This document shows positions 52,469-63,221 of a stretch of 64,000 bases of DNA, piece after piece. The stretch spans positions 1 to 64,000 of the forward strand of contig NZ_QXXQ01000015.1 in assembly GCF_003570715.1 (NCBI RefSeq). Reading direction: 5' to 3'. Both the position numbers and the translations under genes were made by a program. The first letter of the stretch is position 1. Each line of letters starts with the position of its first letter. Source of the DNA: Gemmobacter lutimaris. Its GTDB lineage: Bacteria; Pseudomonadota; Alphaproteobacteria; Rhodobacterales; Rhodobacteraceae. The notes under the pieces were generated by a model. It was not told where the DNA came from. It worked only from the letters and a program-made list of their open reading frames with translations, and ran no database searches.

Positions 52469-53840
52469 GCGCCGATCTGGTCATCATCGGCGCCGGTCCA
52501 GCCGGGATGGCGGCGGCCCGGGTGGCGGCGGAGGGCGGGTTGTCGGTCACGCTTCTGGACGAACAGGAGCGGGCGGGCGGGCAGATCTACCGCAATGTCG
52601 GCGCAGTAGCGGGGCGCGGCTGGCTGGGGGCCGATTACGCGCGCGGTGGCGCTCTGGTGCAGGGCCTCGATCATCCCGGCATCACGCATCAGCCCCGCGC
52701 AACCGTCTGGCGCATCGACGCAAGGCGCGGCGTGATCTGGTCGCGCGACGGGCAAAGTCATGTCAGCCCGGCCGCGCATGTCCTGATCGCCACCGGCGCG
52801 CAGGAGCGGCCCGTGCCTTTTCCGGGCTGGACCCTGCCGGGGCTGATGCCCGCAGGTGCGGCGCAAATCCTGATGAAACAGTCGGGTATGGTGCCGGATG
52901 AGGCCATCCTCTCCGGGGCGGGGCCGCTGCTCTATCTGGTCGCGGCGCAGATGATCGCGGCAGGTGCGCCGCCGGTCGCGCTGGTCGAGACGCCGACGGC
53001 GATCACCCATGCCCTGCCGAAACTGCCGCGCGCGCTGTTCGGCCTGCCGACCCTGATCAAGGGCCTTGGTCTGATCGCCCGCATCCGCGCGGCCGGCATC
53101 CCGTGGTATCGGGGCGCCGCCGACTTCCGGGCAGAGACGACGGAGGACGGCCGGATCCGCTTTGACTTCACCACCGGAAAGCAGAGCCACAGCCTGACGT
53201 GCGGCCTGTTGCTGACCCATCTGGGCGTGATCCCGCAAAGCCACCTGACCCGCTCGATGGGTCTGGCGCATGAATATGACGCGGAGCAAGGCGCCTGGCG
53301 GCCGACGCTGGACCCCTGGGGGCAGTCGTCCGAGCCCCATGTGTTCGTTGCAGGCGACGGCGGCGGGATCGGCGGCGCCGAGGCTGCGCGTGCAAAGGGC
53401 GCGCTGGCCGCGCTGGCGATCCTGCACCAGGCCGGAAAGCTGGATGCAGCCGGGCGCGACCGGCGGGCCGCTCCGCTCCGCCGCGCTTTGTCGCGCGCGC
53501 TTTCCCTGCGGCCGTTCCTCGATGCAGCTTATTCCGTGCCCTCCGCCTTCCTGGCCCCGCCGGACGAGACCATCGTCTGCCGCTGCGAGGAGGTTACCGC
53601 CGGTTCCATCCGCAAGGCCGCCTGCACCGGCGCCGAGGGCCTGCGCCTGATGCGCACCAGCCTGCGCACCGGAATGGGCCCCTGTCAGGGCCGGATGTGC
53701 GAGACCACCGTCATCGGGCTGATCGCCGAAGCGACCGACCGCCCCGCGTCCACCCTCGGGCCGGGCCGCATCCGCACCCCCGTCAAGCCCGTCACCCTGG
53801 CCGAGATTGCAGCCCTCGGTCCCCAGCCAGAGGAAACCAC

Positions 53841-53844
<4 letters not shown>
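52465..53844 (+). CDS. FAD/NAD-type large subunit of the oxidase (OoxA/NoxA/HcnB type)
   Basis: A 459-residue flavoprotein: [20 protein letters not shown] near the start, [33 protein letters not shown] around 110-130, and a C-terminal [2Fe-2S] BFD-like domain [20 protein letters not shown] with MGPCQGRMC near 395-415. This is the plan of the opine oxidase A subunit and HcnB. It completes the three-part oxidase encoded from 51070 and overlaps the ABC ATPase gene by 4 nt. Confidence 0.9.
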
Positions 53845-54605
<761 letters not shown>

Positions 54606-54626
54606 TCACCCAGAGGAGGAACCACC

Positions 54627-55409
54627 ATGATCAGAAAGACCCTCATCGCCGCAGCCACCCTTGCGACCCTTGCCACCGGCGCTTTTGCGCAGGACAAGCT
54701 GCGCATCGGCGTCGAAGGCGCCTATCCGCCCTTCTCGTTCAAGCAGGCGGACGGCAGCCTTGCGGGCTTTGACATCGACATCGCCATGGCGCTGTGCGCC
54801 GAGATGAAGCGCGACTGCGAGCTGGTCGAACAGGACTGGGACGGGATGATCCCGGCGCTGAAGGCGAAGAAGTTCGACGCCATCGTCGCCTCGATGTCGA
54901 TCACCGAGGAACGCAAGCGCCAGATCGACTTTTCGGCGAAGTATTACAAGACCCCGGCGCGGGTGGTGGCGAAGAAGGACTCCGGCCTTGAAGGCACGGC
55001 GACAGGGCTGGCTGGCAAGCGTCTGGGCGTGCAGCGCGGCTCGACCCACCAGTGCTATGCCGAAAAGATGTTCCCCGAGGCGGAAATCGTCCTTTACGGC
55101 ACGCAGGAAGAAGTGTTCAGCGACCTTGCCCTTGGCCGGATCGACGCGCAACTGTCGGATTCGCTGATCTCGCAGGAAAGCTTCCTGTCCAAACCCGAGG
55201 GCGCGGATTTTGCCTTCCTTGCCGGCGATCATACCGATGTCGATTGCTATGGCGAAGGCGTGGGCATTGCCGTGCGCCAGGGTGAGGAAGAACTGCGCGA
55301 CGCCTTCAGCGCGGCGATCACCGCGATCCGCGACAACGGCACCTACAAGACCGTCAACGACAAGTATTTCCCCTTCGACATCTACGGCGGCCGTCCCGAC
55401 GGGATGTAA
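54627..55409 (+). CDS. Periplasmic amino acid/opine-binding protein (OccT/NocT/ArgT type)
   Basis: A 260-residue binding protein with signal peptide MIRKTLIAAATLATLATGAF, cleavage after AFA near residue 22. The mature part has RIGVEGAYPPFSFKQADGSL, MPALKAKKFDAIVASMSIT-like sequence (IPALKAKKFDAIVASMSITE) and LGVQRGSTHQCYAEKMFPEA, family 3 features. Relatives bind Arg, ornithine, octopine or nopaline. AGAGGAGG precedes its ATG. A strong hairpin follows. Confidence 0.92.
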   Translation: MIRKTLIAAATLATLATGAFAQDKLRIGVEGAYPPFSFKQADGSLAGFDIDIAMALCAEMKRDCELVEQDWDGMIPALKAKKFDAIVASMSITEERKRQIDFSAKYYKTPARVVAKKDSGLEGTATGLAGKRLGVQRGSTHQCYAEKMFPEAEIVLYGTQEEVFSDLALGRIDAQLSDSLISQESFLSKPEGADFAFLAGDHTDVDCYGEGVGIAVRQGEEELRDAFSAAITAIRDNGTYKTVNDKYFPFDIYGGRPDGM

Positions 55410-55416
55410 CCGGACC

Positions 55417-55441
55417 CCGGGGGCGCATCCCGCGCCCCCGG
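55417..55441 (+). promoter_or_regulatory. Hairpin after the binding-protein gene
   Basis: Perfect 10-bp stem CCGGGGGCGC/GCGCCCCCGG with a 5-nt loop, followed by CCTTTGC, no real T-run. Same place as the proX-proW hairpin, suggesting differential expression of the binding protein. Confidence 0.5.
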
Positions 55442-55460
55442 CCTTTGCGTGAGGTCAGGC

Positions 55461-56150
55461 ATGGATCTTCTTATCGAATACCGATCACAGCTTTGGGCCG
55501 GGCTGGTGACAACGGTTCAGATTGCGCTGGCCTCGCTGTTCTTTTCGGTGGCTCTGGGGCTGATCGGCGCCTGGGCGAAACTATCGGCCAACCGCACCGC
55601 AAGGGCGCTGGCCGGCGCCTATACGACGCTGGTGCGCGGCGTGCCGGACCTTGTGCTGATCATGCTGGTCTTCTTCGGCGGGCAGGTCACGCTGAACGCC
55701 ATCGGCGCTGCCACCGGCCTCTGGGATTATCTCGAGGTCAGCCAGTTCGCCGCCGGCGCCCTGACCATCGGCGTGATCTTCGGCGCCTACTTCACCGAAA
55801 CCTTCCGCGGTGCGATCCTTGCCATCCCGCGAGGCCAGATCGAAGCCGGAATCAGCATCGGCATGTCGCGCCCGCTTCTGTTCCGCCGCATCGTCTGGCC
55901 GCAGATGGTGCGCTATGCCCTGCCCGGTTTCGGCAACAACTGGCTGGTGCAGCTGAAGACGACGGCGCTGGTCTCGGTCATCGGCTTGCAGGATCTGGTC
56001 TACAACGCCTTTGCGGCGGGCCGGTCGACTGACGCGCTGTTCACCTTCATGGCGGCGGCCTTCGTGATCTATCTTGGCCTGACGGCGCTGTCGGACCTGG
56101 GCCTGCGTGCACTGGAACGGCGCTACAGCCGCGGCGTGCAAAGGGCCTGA
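55461..56150 (+). CDS. Polar amino acid ABC permease 1 (OccQ/NocQ type)
   Basis: A 229-residue permease starting MDLLIEYRSQLWAGLVTTVQ, with about five membrane segments and the EAA coupling loop EAGISIGMSRPLLFRRIVWP followed by QMVRYALPGFGNNW. GAGG precedes its ATG, chosen over an upstream frame start at 55449. Pairs with the next permease to form the membrane part of the importer. Confidence 0.92.
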   Translation: MDLLIEYRSQLWAGLVTTVQIALASLFFSVALGLIGAWAKLSANRTARALAGAYTTLVRGVPDLVLIMLVFFGGQVTLNAIGAATGLWDYLEVSQFAAGALTIGVIFGAYFTETFRGAILAIPRGQIEAGISIGMSRPLLFRRIVWPQMVRYALPGFGNNWLVQLKTTALVSVIGLQDLVYNAFAAGRSTDALFTFMAAAFVIYLGLTALSDLGLRALERRYSRGVQRA

Positions 56151-56153
56151 GCG

Positions 56154-56915
56154 ATGGAAACCTTTCTGAACTGGTTCCCGCTGGACCTGCCGCTGATCGC
56201 CCAGAATTTCGACCGTTTCCTGGTCGGCGTGCGGGTGACGCTGGGCCTGACCTTCCTGTCGCTGGCGCTTGGCGCCGCGCTTGCCGTGCCGCTGGCCATT
56301 GCCCGTGCGTCGCGCCACCGGGTGCTGAACCCGCTGGTCTGGACCTATACCTATGTCTTTCGCGGCACGCCGCTGTTGGTGCAGACCTATCTGCTTTATT
56401 ACGGCGCGGGCCAATTTGCCTTCATCCGCGACTCGTGGCTGTGGGATCCCGTACTGTCGCAGGCCTGGTGGTGCGCGCTGATTGCCTTCACTCTGAACAC
56501 CGCCGCCTATTCGACCGAGCTGTTGCGCGGCGCCATCGTCGATACGCCCGCAGGCGAGGTCGAGGCGGCGATCGCCACCGGCCATTCCTACTGCGGACGC
56601 TTGCGCCGCATCATCCTGCCGTCGGCCTTTCGCCGCGCCATTCCTGCCTACTCCAATGAGGTGATCTTCATGCTGCACGGCTCGGTCGTGGCCAGTACCA
56701 TCACACTGCAGGACATACTTGGCGTCGGCCGCTGGCTGAACGGGCGCTACTACCTGGCCTATGAGGGGCTGATCACCGCGGCCGTCCTCTACTTCATCAT
56801 CGTCTTTGCCATCACCCGGGTCTTCCGTTGGCTGGAGCGGCGCTATCTGCGCCATCTGGAACGCCGCCGCGAACCCGCCGCCGCCGCCGTCGCACCACCC
56901 ATGGGGATCAAATGA
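56154..56915 (+). CDS. Polar amino acid ABC permease 2 (OccM/NocM type)
   Basis: A 253-residue permease: [40 protein letters not shown] and the EAA loop [20 protein letters not shown] then [14 protein letters not shown]. Its C-terminus is a basic extension with a run of Ala ([14 protein letters not shown]). It overlaps the RidA gene by 4 nt. Confidence 0.92.
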   Translation: METFLNWFPLDLPLIAQNFDRFLVGVRVTLGLTFLSLALGAALAVPLAIARASRHRVLNPLVWTYTYVFRGTPLLVQTYLLYYGAGQFAFIRDSWLWDPVLSQAWWCALIAFTLNTAAYSTELLRGAIVDTPAGEVEAAIATGHSYCGRLRRIILPSAFRRAIPAYSNEVIFMLHGSVVASTITLQDILGVGRWLNGRYYLAYEGLITAAVLYFIIVFAITRVFRWLERRYLRHLERRREPAAAAVAPPMGIK

Positions 56916-57256
56916 TCGAGCGTTTCCACACCACCGCCCGGATGAGCCGCATCGTCCGCCACAACGGCACAATCTGGCTGTGCGGACAGGTCGGCGCAGG
57001 CGCCACCGTGGCCGAGCAGACCCGCGACTGCCTGTCCCGCGTCGATGCCTTGCTGACCGAAGCCGGATCCTCGCGCCGCGACATCCTGCAAGCGACGATC
57101 TGGCTTGCCCATATGGCCGACTATGACGCGATGAATGCGGTGTGGGACGAGTGGATGCCCGAAGGCTGCGCCCCTGCACGGGCCTGCGGCGAGGCGCGGC
57201 TGGCCGGATCGGACCTGCTGGTCGAGGTGATCGTGACGGCGGCGGTGTCGGCATGA
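56912..57256 (+). CDS. RidA family protein 2
   Basis: A 114-residue RidA protein starting [72 protein letters not shown] and [11 protein letters not shown], with the conserved Arg. It would hydrolyse the imine made by the oxidase, giving keto acid and ammonia or amine. Coupled to both neighbours by 4-nt overlaps. Confidence 0.88.
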   Translation: MIERFHTTARMSRIVRHNGTIWLCGQVGAGATVAEQTRDCLSRVDALLTEAGSSRRDILQATIWLAHMADYDAMNAVWDEWMPEGCAPARACGEARLAGSDLLVEVIVTAAVSA

Positions 57257-58179
57257 GCGGCGGCACCTGCATCCTGATCGGCGCGCCGCTTGATTGCGGC
57301 AAGCGCCGCCGCGGCTGTTCGATGGGGCCAGAAGCCTATCGCGTCGCGGGCCTTGCCGAGACGCTGGCCGATCTTGGCTGGCGGGTCGAGGACCGGGGCG
57401 ACGTGCCCGGCCCCAAGGCGCCGCCGCCCGCGCCCGCCGGGCAGGTCCATGCCCGGTCCGAAAACATCGAATGGACGAGGCTTCTGTCGAATGCTGCCCG
57501 TGACGCGATGGCCACCGGCTTTCCGATCTTCCTCGGCGGCGATCATGCGCTGTCGCTGGGCACCGTGGCGGGCGTGGCCGATCACGCCGCGGCGAAAGGC
57601 CGACCGCTGTTCGTCCTGTGGCTGGATGCCCATCCCGACATCCACAGCCCGGCCACCTCGGCCTCGGGCAACCTGCACGGCACGCCCATCGGCTATGTCA
57701 CCGGGCAGCCCGGCTTTGACGGGTTTCCGCCGATGGCGAATCCGGTGCCGCCGCGAAACATCTGCTTCATCGGCCTGCGCTCGGTCGACGGGCCGGAACG
57801 CGCGGCGATTCAGTCGGCGGGCATGCGTGCCATCGACATGCGCCAGATCGACGAACGCGGCATCGCCGCCCCGCTGGCCGAGTTCATCGCCGCAGTGAGG
57901 GCCGCGAACGGCATGCTGCACCTGTCGCTGGATGTCGATTTCCTCGACCCCGCCATCGCGCCCGCCGTCGGCACCACCGTGCCGGGCGGCGCCACCTTCC
58001 GCGAGGCGCATCTGGCGATGGAGATGCTGCACGACAGCGGGCTTGTCACCTCGCTGGACCTTGTGGAACTGAACCCGTTTCTCGACGATCGCGGGCGAAC
58101 CGCCGCTCTGATGGTCGATCTGACCGCCTCGCTGTTCGGCCGCTGCGTCTTTGACCGGCCCACCCGCAGCCATTCCTGA
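57253..58179 (+). CDS. Arginase family protein
   Basis: A 308-residue ureohydrolase with the full manganese site: GGDHALS (His98), WLDAHPDIH (Asp125, His127, Asp129) and SLDVDFLDP (Asp227, Asp229). [16 protein letters not shown] near the end contains the conserved Glu. It should convert arginine to ornithine and urea. It lies between RidA and ornithine cyclodeaminase, so it is the second step of an opine/arginine to proline route, as arcA is in Ti plasmid noc regions. Confidence 0.92.
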   Translation: MSGGTCILIGAPLDCGKRRRGCSMGPEAYRVAGLAETLADLGWRVEDRGDVPGPKAPPPAPAGQVHARSENIEWTRLLSNAARDAMATGFPIFLGGDHALSLGTVAGVADHAAAKGRPLFVLWLDAHPDIHSPATSASGNLHGTPIGYVTGQPGFDGFPPMANPVPPRNICFIGLRSVDGPERAAIQSAGMRAIDMRQIDERGIAAPLAEFIAAVRAANGMLHLSLDVDFLDPAIAPAVGTTVPGGATFREAHLAMEMLHDSGLVTSLDLVELNPFLDDRGRTAALMVDLTASLFGRCVFDRPTRSHS

Positions 58180-58188
58180 AGGACCGCC

Positions 58189-59244
58189 ATGACCGCCCCC
58201 AAACCCTCGGACCTTGCCTTCATTCGCTTTGTCAGCGTGGAAAACATGATGCGGCTGGTCAACAGCATCGGCGTCGAGACCGCGCTGCGCGACCTTGCCC
58301 GCTATATCGAGGACGACTTCCGCCGCTGGACCCTGTTCGACAAGACGCCGCGCGTGGCCAGCCATTCGGCCGAAGGTGTGATCGAGCTGATGCCGACATC
58401 GGATGGGGTCAGCTACGGTTTCAAATATGTGAACGGCCACCCGAAGAACACGAAATCGGGCTTGCAGACGGTCACCGCCTTCGGCCTTCTGGCGCGTGTC
58501 GACACCGGCTATCCTGAACTCTTGACCGAAATGACGCTGTTGACGGCGCTGCGCACCGCCGCGACAAGCGCCATGGTCGCGCGCCATCTGGCGCCCAAAG
58601 GCGCCACGACCATGGCGATGATCGGCAATGGCGCGCAATCCGAGTTTCAGGCCCTTGCGATGCGCGCAATCTGCGGGATCAGCGAGCTGCGGCTCTACGA
58701 CATCGACCCCGCCGCGACGGCCAAACTGATGCGGAACTTGTCTGATCGGGGCATCGGGTTGACCGCCTGCAAGACCGCGCAAGAGGCCATCGAAGGGGCG
58801 CAGATCGTCACCACCTGTACCGCAGACAAGCAGTATGCCACGATCCTGACCGACAACATGGTGGGGGCCGGTGTTCACATCAACGCCATAGGCGGCGACT
58901 GCCCCGGCAAGACAGAGTTGCACGGCGACATCTTGCGCCGGTCCGATGTCTTCGTGGAATACACCCCGCAAACCCGGATCGAGGGCGAGATCCAGCAGAT
59001 GCCCGAGGACTTCCCCGTCACCGAGATGTGGCAAGTCATCGCCGGCACCGCGCCCGGCCGCACTTCGGACCGCCAGATCACGCTGTTCGACGGGGTGGGC
59101 TTTGCCATCGAGGATTTCTCGGCGCTCTGCTATATCCGCGACCGGCTGGAAGGGACCGACCTGTTCCAGCGGCTTGACATCATCGCGGACCCCGACGATC
59201 CGCGCGATCTGTTCGGAATGCTCTCGCGGGCGGTCCAGGGCTAG
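58189..59244 (+). CDS. ocd: Ornithine cyclodeaminase
   Basis: A 351-residue OCD/mu-crystallin protein: [40 protein letters not shown] with the conserved Lys, [31 protein letters not shown] (NAD site) and [20 protein letters not shown] with the catalytic Asp. It turns ornithine into proline and ammonia. The length and these features are like the OCD of Agrobacterium Ti plasmids. Last gene of the operon; an insertion sequence begins 65 bp downstream. Confidence 0.93.
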   Translation: MTAPKPSDLAFIRFVSVENMMRLVNSIGVETALRDLARYIEDDFRRWTLFDKTPRVASHSAEGVIELMPTSDGVSYGFKYVNGHPKNTKSGLQTVTAFGLLARVDTGYPELLTEMTLLTALRTAATSAMVARHLAPKGATTMAMIGNGAQSEFQALAMRAICGISELRLYDIDPAATAKLMRNLSDRGIGLTACKTAQEAIEGAQIVTTCTADKQYATILTDNMVGAGVHINAIGGDCPGKTELHGDILRRSDVFVEYTPQTRIEGEIQQMPEDFPVTEMWQVIAGTAPGRTSDRQITLFDGVGFAIEDFSALCYIRDRLEGTDLFQRLDIIADPDDPRDLFGMLSRAVQG

Positions 59245-59308
59245 ACGCGGCCGGCGCCCGGCCTGATACGACCCGATTGCCGCCCCGGCCGATCATCCCG
59301 CATTTCCG

Positions 59309-60996
59309 GGCTCTGCCTCAATCTGTGTGGCGGAGGGGCAGCATTCTTGCCCTCAACAGTTCTGGCCCGGCTCGGCCGTACATGGCGCGTTTGAGGGTCT
59401 TCAGACGATTAATCTGACCTTCTGCTTGGCCGTTGCTCCAGGGCATCTCGATAGCGTTTTTTACCGCATCGAAATCCCGGTTCAATGTGCGTGCGAAGCG
59501 CACGATGGGCGCCAGGTCGGTTTCGATCGCGTCGTCGATCCATGCAGGGAGCGGGTCTGCCTCGCGGCCACGCAGGATACCGTTGAACCGCATGACGAGG
59601 CAGCGCATCGTTGCGAAGGCGGGAGAGCCAGCCTTGAGCGCGTCGACTTTCCGCGCCTGATCCGGGGTGAGTTTTCCGCGGGGTTTGATACACAGCGCTG
59701 CCGCGATGACCGGGGAGATCGCGTGCCCCGTTTCCGGGTCCCGGACCGGTTCCAGGATCTGGTGCTCCAAGGCAGGGCCCTTCGCTTGCTTTTCGGCTCT
59801 GCGCCACCCCGCCAGCAGCCGCTGCAAATGCGTCGGGCTCCCCTCGTAGCCACGCTCTCGGATCAGACGGAACAGGGCGCTTCCAGTTCGAATTCCGCCC
59901 TTCCAGCTTTGGCTCAGGAACTCTTCAAAGTACCACGGCGAAGTCGGCTTCAAAGCTGCCCGCCTGCGGTCCGGCGGCGTCTCGAACTGCAGCCATTTCG
60001 CGATGCTGCGACGAGGGAACCCTGTTCGCCGCCCAATCTCGCTGCAGGTAAGCCCCTGATTTCGAAGCGCATGGATGGTGGTGAAAATCTCTTCCCGAGA
60101 CGTCCTGTGCGCAAGGCGGGACTTCAGAAGGCTTCCCTCTGCGGTGATATTGTCGGCGTCGGACAGCAGCGCCCTGCCGGTCGCACGGCCGTGAAGGTTC
60201 ATCTGCTCCTCGATAGCCTGCCGCAGGTTCTGCACGATATGAAACCGGTCGGCGACCTGTTCCGCTTGCGGCGCGCCTTGCCGGGCAGCCTGGGCGTAGA
60301 GACCGCAGCGATCTCTGCTGATCACTTCCACCTCGGGATGTCGTTTCAGCCAGTCGGTGCAGGTGACCACATCACGATCTTCGAGAACATCGATGACCGC
60401 GCGACGCTCCAGATCGACAATGATCGTGCCGTAGGTCTGCGACTTCCGCCAGCTCCAGTCGTCGATCCCGATGACGGTCGGCGGCTCGGCAGTGTCTTGA
60501 GCACGGTTCTTCAGCTGCCTAAGCACCGTGTCATCACTGACCCCAAGGCCCAAGCGGTGCAAGAGCCGCTCGGCAGGCCGCCCGCCGGTCGCGTGCCCAA
60601 GATGGCTGACAATTTCCCCGACACGCGAAGTGCGCCGCGCAAAAGGACGCGCAATCGAGCCGATCTGGTCCGAGAAAGTCCGGCGCGGGCAGGCGGGTGC
60701 CAAACATCGCCAACGGCAAACCCAGAGGGTTACCGTAACCCCGTCACCATGGGCGGGATAATCCTGCAGCCGCCTACGCCGCCAGCCGTGACGACGTCGC
60801 GATTGCAATCCACAGTCTGGGCAGATGCCGTTTGGTGTCAGACTGCCGGATACAGTCCACCCGCCGGAATCGCGCCGCTCAACGCTTTGAACGGAAACAT
60901 CGCTCCCGGGCGACCAGTGCTTCCTTGAAATCATCACTATCCCTCCTGAATCTTCCCGTTCTCAGGATAGTGCGCCACACAGATTGAGGCAGAGCC
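59309..60996. mobile_element. ISL3-family insertion sequence, copy A
   Basis: 1,688 bp bounded by perfect 24-bp inverted repeats beginning GGCTCTGCCTCAATCTG at 59309-59332 and ending at 60973-60996. It holds one transposase gene on the minus strand. Flanking 8-mers (CATTTCCG left; TATTTAAT right) do not match, so no target duplication is visible. Confidence 0.93.
59318..60937 (-). CDS. ISL3-family transposase, copy A
   Basis: A 539-residue transposase. N-terminal zinc-ribbon cysteines C39-x2-C42 and C74/C78/C83 (GICPDCGLQS; VCRWRCLAPACP), helix-turn-helix near 110-135, and the DDE domain: VIGIDDWSWRKSQTYGTIIV (first Asp), EVISRDRCGLYAQAARQGA (second Asp), and WSNGQAEGQINRLKTLKRAM (Glu) near the C-terminus. 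Intact. Confidence 0.94.
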   Translation of the reverse strand: MMISRKHWSPGSDVSVQSVERRDSGGWTVSGSLTPNGICPDCGLQSRRRHGWRRRRLQDYPAHGDGVTVTLWVCRWRCLAPACPRRTFSDQIGSIARPFARRTSRVGEIVSHLGHATGGRPAERLLHRLGLGVSDDTVLRQLKNRAQDTAEPPTVIGIDDWSWRKSQTYGTIIVDLERRAVIDVLEDRDVVTCTDWLKRHPEVEVISRDRCGLYAQAARQGAPQAEQVADRFHIVQNLRQAIEEQMNLHGRATGRALLSDADNITAEGSLLKSRLAHRTSREEIFTTIHALRNQGLTCSEIGRRTGFPRRSIAKWLQFETPPDRRRAALKPTSPWYFEEFLSQSWKGGIRTGSALFRLIRERGYEGSPTHLQRLLAGWRRAEKQAKGPALEHQILEPVRDPETGHAISPVIAAALCIKPRGKLTPDQARKVDALKAGSPAFATMRCLVMRFNGILRGREADPLPAWIDDAIETDLAPIVRFARTLNRDFDAVKNAIEMPWSNGQAEGQINRLKTLKRAMYGRAGPELLRARMLPLRHTD

Positions 60997-61053
60997 TATT
61001 TAATGGCAAAGCACACCCATTGATTTTGTTGAACTCGCCATCTCGCCTTTAAA

Positions 61054-62741
61054 GGCTCTGCCTCAATCTGTGTGGCGGAGGGGCAGCATTCTTGCCCTCA
61101 ACAGTTCTGGCCCGGCTCGGCCGTACATGGCGCGTTTGAGGGTCTTCAGACGATTAATCTGACCTTCTGCTTGGCCGTTGCTCCAGGGCATCTCGATAGC
61201 GTTTTTTACCGCATCGAAATCCCGGTTCAATGTGCGTGCGAAGCGCACGATGGGCGCCAGGTCGGTTTCGATCGCGTCGTCGATCCATGCAGGGAGCGGG
61301 TCTGCCTCGCGGCCACGCAGGATACCGTTGAACCGCATGACGAGGCAGCGCATCGTTGCGAAGGCGGGAGAGCCAGCCTTGAGCGCGTCGACTTTCCGCG
61401 CCTGATCCGGGGTGAGTTTTCCGCGGGGTTTGATACACAGCGCTGCCGCGATGACCGGGGAGATCGCGTGCCCCGTTTCCGGGTCCCGGACCGGTTCCAG
61501 GATCTGGTGCTCCAAGGCAGGGCCCTTCGCTTGCTTTTCGGCTCTGCGCCACCCCGCCAGCAGCCGCTGCAAATGCGTCGGGCTCCCCTCGTAGCCACGC
61601 TCTCGGATCAGACGGAACAGGGCGCTTCCAGTTCGAATTCCGCCCTTCCAGCTTTGGCTCAGGAACTCTTCAAAGTACCACGGCGAAGTCGGCTTCAAAG
61701 CTGCCCGCCTGCGGTCCGGCGGCGTCTCGAACTGCAGCCATTTCGCGATGCTGCGACGAGGGAACCCTGTTCGCCGCCCAATCTCGCTGCAGGTAAGCCC
61801 CTGATTTCGAAGCGCATGGATGGTGGTGAAAATCTCTTCCCGAGACGTCCTGTGCGCAAGGCGGGACTTCAGAAGGCTTCCCTCTGCGGTGATATTGTCG
61901 GCGTCGGACAGCAGCGCCCTGCCGGTCGCACGGCCGTGAAGGTTCATCTGCTCCTCGATAGCCTGCCGCAGGTTCTGCACGATATGAAACCGGTCGGCGA
62001 CCTGTTCCGCTTGCGGCGCGCCTTGCCGGGCAGCCTGGGCGTAGAGACCGCAGCGATCTCTGCTGATCACTTCCACCTCGGGATGTCGTTTCAGCCAGTC
62101 GGTGCAGGTGACCACATCACGATCTTCGAGAACATCGATGACCGCGCGACGCTCCAGATCGACAATGATCGTGCCGTAGGTCTGCGACTTCCGCCAGCTC
62201 CAGTCGTCGATCCCGATGACGGTCGGCGGCTCGGCAGTGTCTTGAGCACGGTTCTTCAGCTGCCTAAGCACCGTGTCATCACTGACCCCAAGGCCCAAGC
62301 GGTGCAAGAGCCGCTCGGCAGGCCGCCCGCCGGTCGCGTGCCCAAGATGGCTGACAATTTCCCCGACACGCGAAGTGCGCCGCGCAAAAGGACGCGCAAT
62401 CGAGCCGATCTGGTCCGAGAAAGTCCGGCGCGGGCAGGCGGGTGCCAAACATCGCCAACGGCAAACCCAGAGGGTTACCGTAACCCCGTCACCATGGGCG
62501 GGATAATCCTGCAGCCGCCTACGCCGCCAGCCGTGACGACGTCGCGATTGCAATCCACAGTCTGGGCAGATGCCGTTTGGTGTCAGACTGCCGGATACAG
62601 TCCACCCGCCGGAATCGCGCCGCTCAACGCTTTGAACGGAAACATCGCTCCCGGGCGACCAGTGCTTCCTTGAAATCATCACTATCCCTCCTGAATCTTC
62701 CCGTTCTCAGGATAGTGCGCCACACAGATTGAGGCAGAGCC
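61054..62741. mobile_element. ISL3-family insertion sequence, copy B
   Basis: A second 1,688-bp copy in the same orientation, with the same 24-bp inverted repeats, separated from copy A by 57 bp (60997-61053). The two copies appear identical in sequence as far as I compared them. Flanks CCTTTAAA and GATTTAAG differ. It truncates an AraC-family gene on its right. Confidence 0.93.
61063..62682 (-). CDS. ISL3-family transposase, copy B
   Basis: A 539-residue transposase identical in predicted sequence to copy A, with the same zinc ribbon, helix-turn-helix and DDE residues. Intact, so the pair should be able to transpose singly or, in principle, as a unit with the 57-bp spacer. Confidence 0.94.
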   Translation of the reverse strand: MMISRKHWSPGSDVSVQSVERRDSGGWTVSGSLTPNGICPDCGLQSRRRHGWRRRRLQDYPAHGDGVTVTLWVCRWRCLAPACPRRTFSDQIGSIARPFARRTSRVGEIVSHLGHATGGRPAERLLHRLGLGVSDDTVLRQLKNRAQDTAEPPTVIGIDDWSWRKSQTYGTIIVDLERRAVIDVLEDRDVVTCTDWLKRHPEVEVISRDRCGLYAQAARQGAPQAEQVADRFHIVQNLRQAIEEQMNLHGRATGRALLSDADNITAEGSLLKSRLAHRTSREEIFTTIHALRNQGLTCSEIGRRTGFPRRSIAKWLQFETPPDRRRAALKPTSPWYFEEFLSQSWKGGIRTGSALFRLIRERGYEGSPTHLQRLLAGWRRAEKQAKGPALEHQILEPVRDPETGHAISPVIAAALCIKPRGKLTPDQARKVDALKAGSPAFATMRCLVMRFNGILRGREADPLPAWIDDAIETDLAPIVRFARTLNRDFDAVKNAIEMPWSNGQAEGQINRLKTLKRAMYGRAGPELLRARMLPLRHTD

Positions 62742-63221
62742 GATTTAAGGGCAACGCGACACCTGGCCATCATGATGATCGACGAGGCGATGGCGGCCGA
62801 ACGTCCGCAACCCGGCCTGCCGCTGGAACTGTCAACCGCTGATCCGCTGGTACGAAAGGCGCTGCTGACCATTCAGCAACGGCTGGAAACACCGCTGACT
62901 GTGGCAGCCCTTGCCGACCATCTGAAAACCAGCCGCCGCAAGCTGGAACGCCATTTTTTGGAAGCACTGAGCATGACGCCATCGCAGGCGAGCATGGCTA
63001 TCCGCATTGCGCACGCCGAACTTCTGCTGTCACGCAGCGCGCGCACGGTGACGCAGGATTGCGGGTTTGTCGATGTCTCGCATCTGATCCGGGTATTCAG
63101 GACTATACATGCCACAACTCCGGAAGTCTGGCGCAGGGCGCAAATCCGGACTTCCTCGCTTCCTGGTTCTGCGAATGTAACCAGTGACACTGTCGACGGA
63201 GCGGAAGGCAAACGTCAATAG
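62742..63221 (+). pseudogene. AraC-family regulator, C-terminal fragment cut by IS copy B
   Basis: The reading frame runs straight out of the IS end (62742) and encodes two AraC-type helix-turn-helix motifs: PLTVAALADHLKTSRRKLER and TQDCGFVDVSHLIRVFRTIH. The spacing of the DNA-binding part is like that of GlxA/GbdR-type regulators, whose 190-residue N-terminal DJ-1-like sensor part is absent here. A start at 62772 exists, but the product would have no effector domain. The missing part is not on the other side of the IS pair. Confidence 0.8.

Noticed and set aside
55581-59034. Long minus-strand frames (573 and 637 codons) opposite the permeases, arginase and ornithine cyclodeaminase
   Set aside because: They are antisense to well-supported genes, rich in Arg/Gly/His, lack domains and ribosome-binding sites, and result from high GC.
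59327-62673. 533-codon plus-strand frames opposite both transposases
   Set aside because: Mirror frames of the transposase with no domain; found twice only because the IS is duplicated.
59309-62741. Composite transposon formed by the two IS copies
   Set aside because: The 57-bp spacer carries no gene, and the copies are tandem with no matching target duplication.
62772-63221. Complete small AraC-type regulator
   Set aside because: The frame continues into the IS end without a natural start region, and the effector domain is missing.
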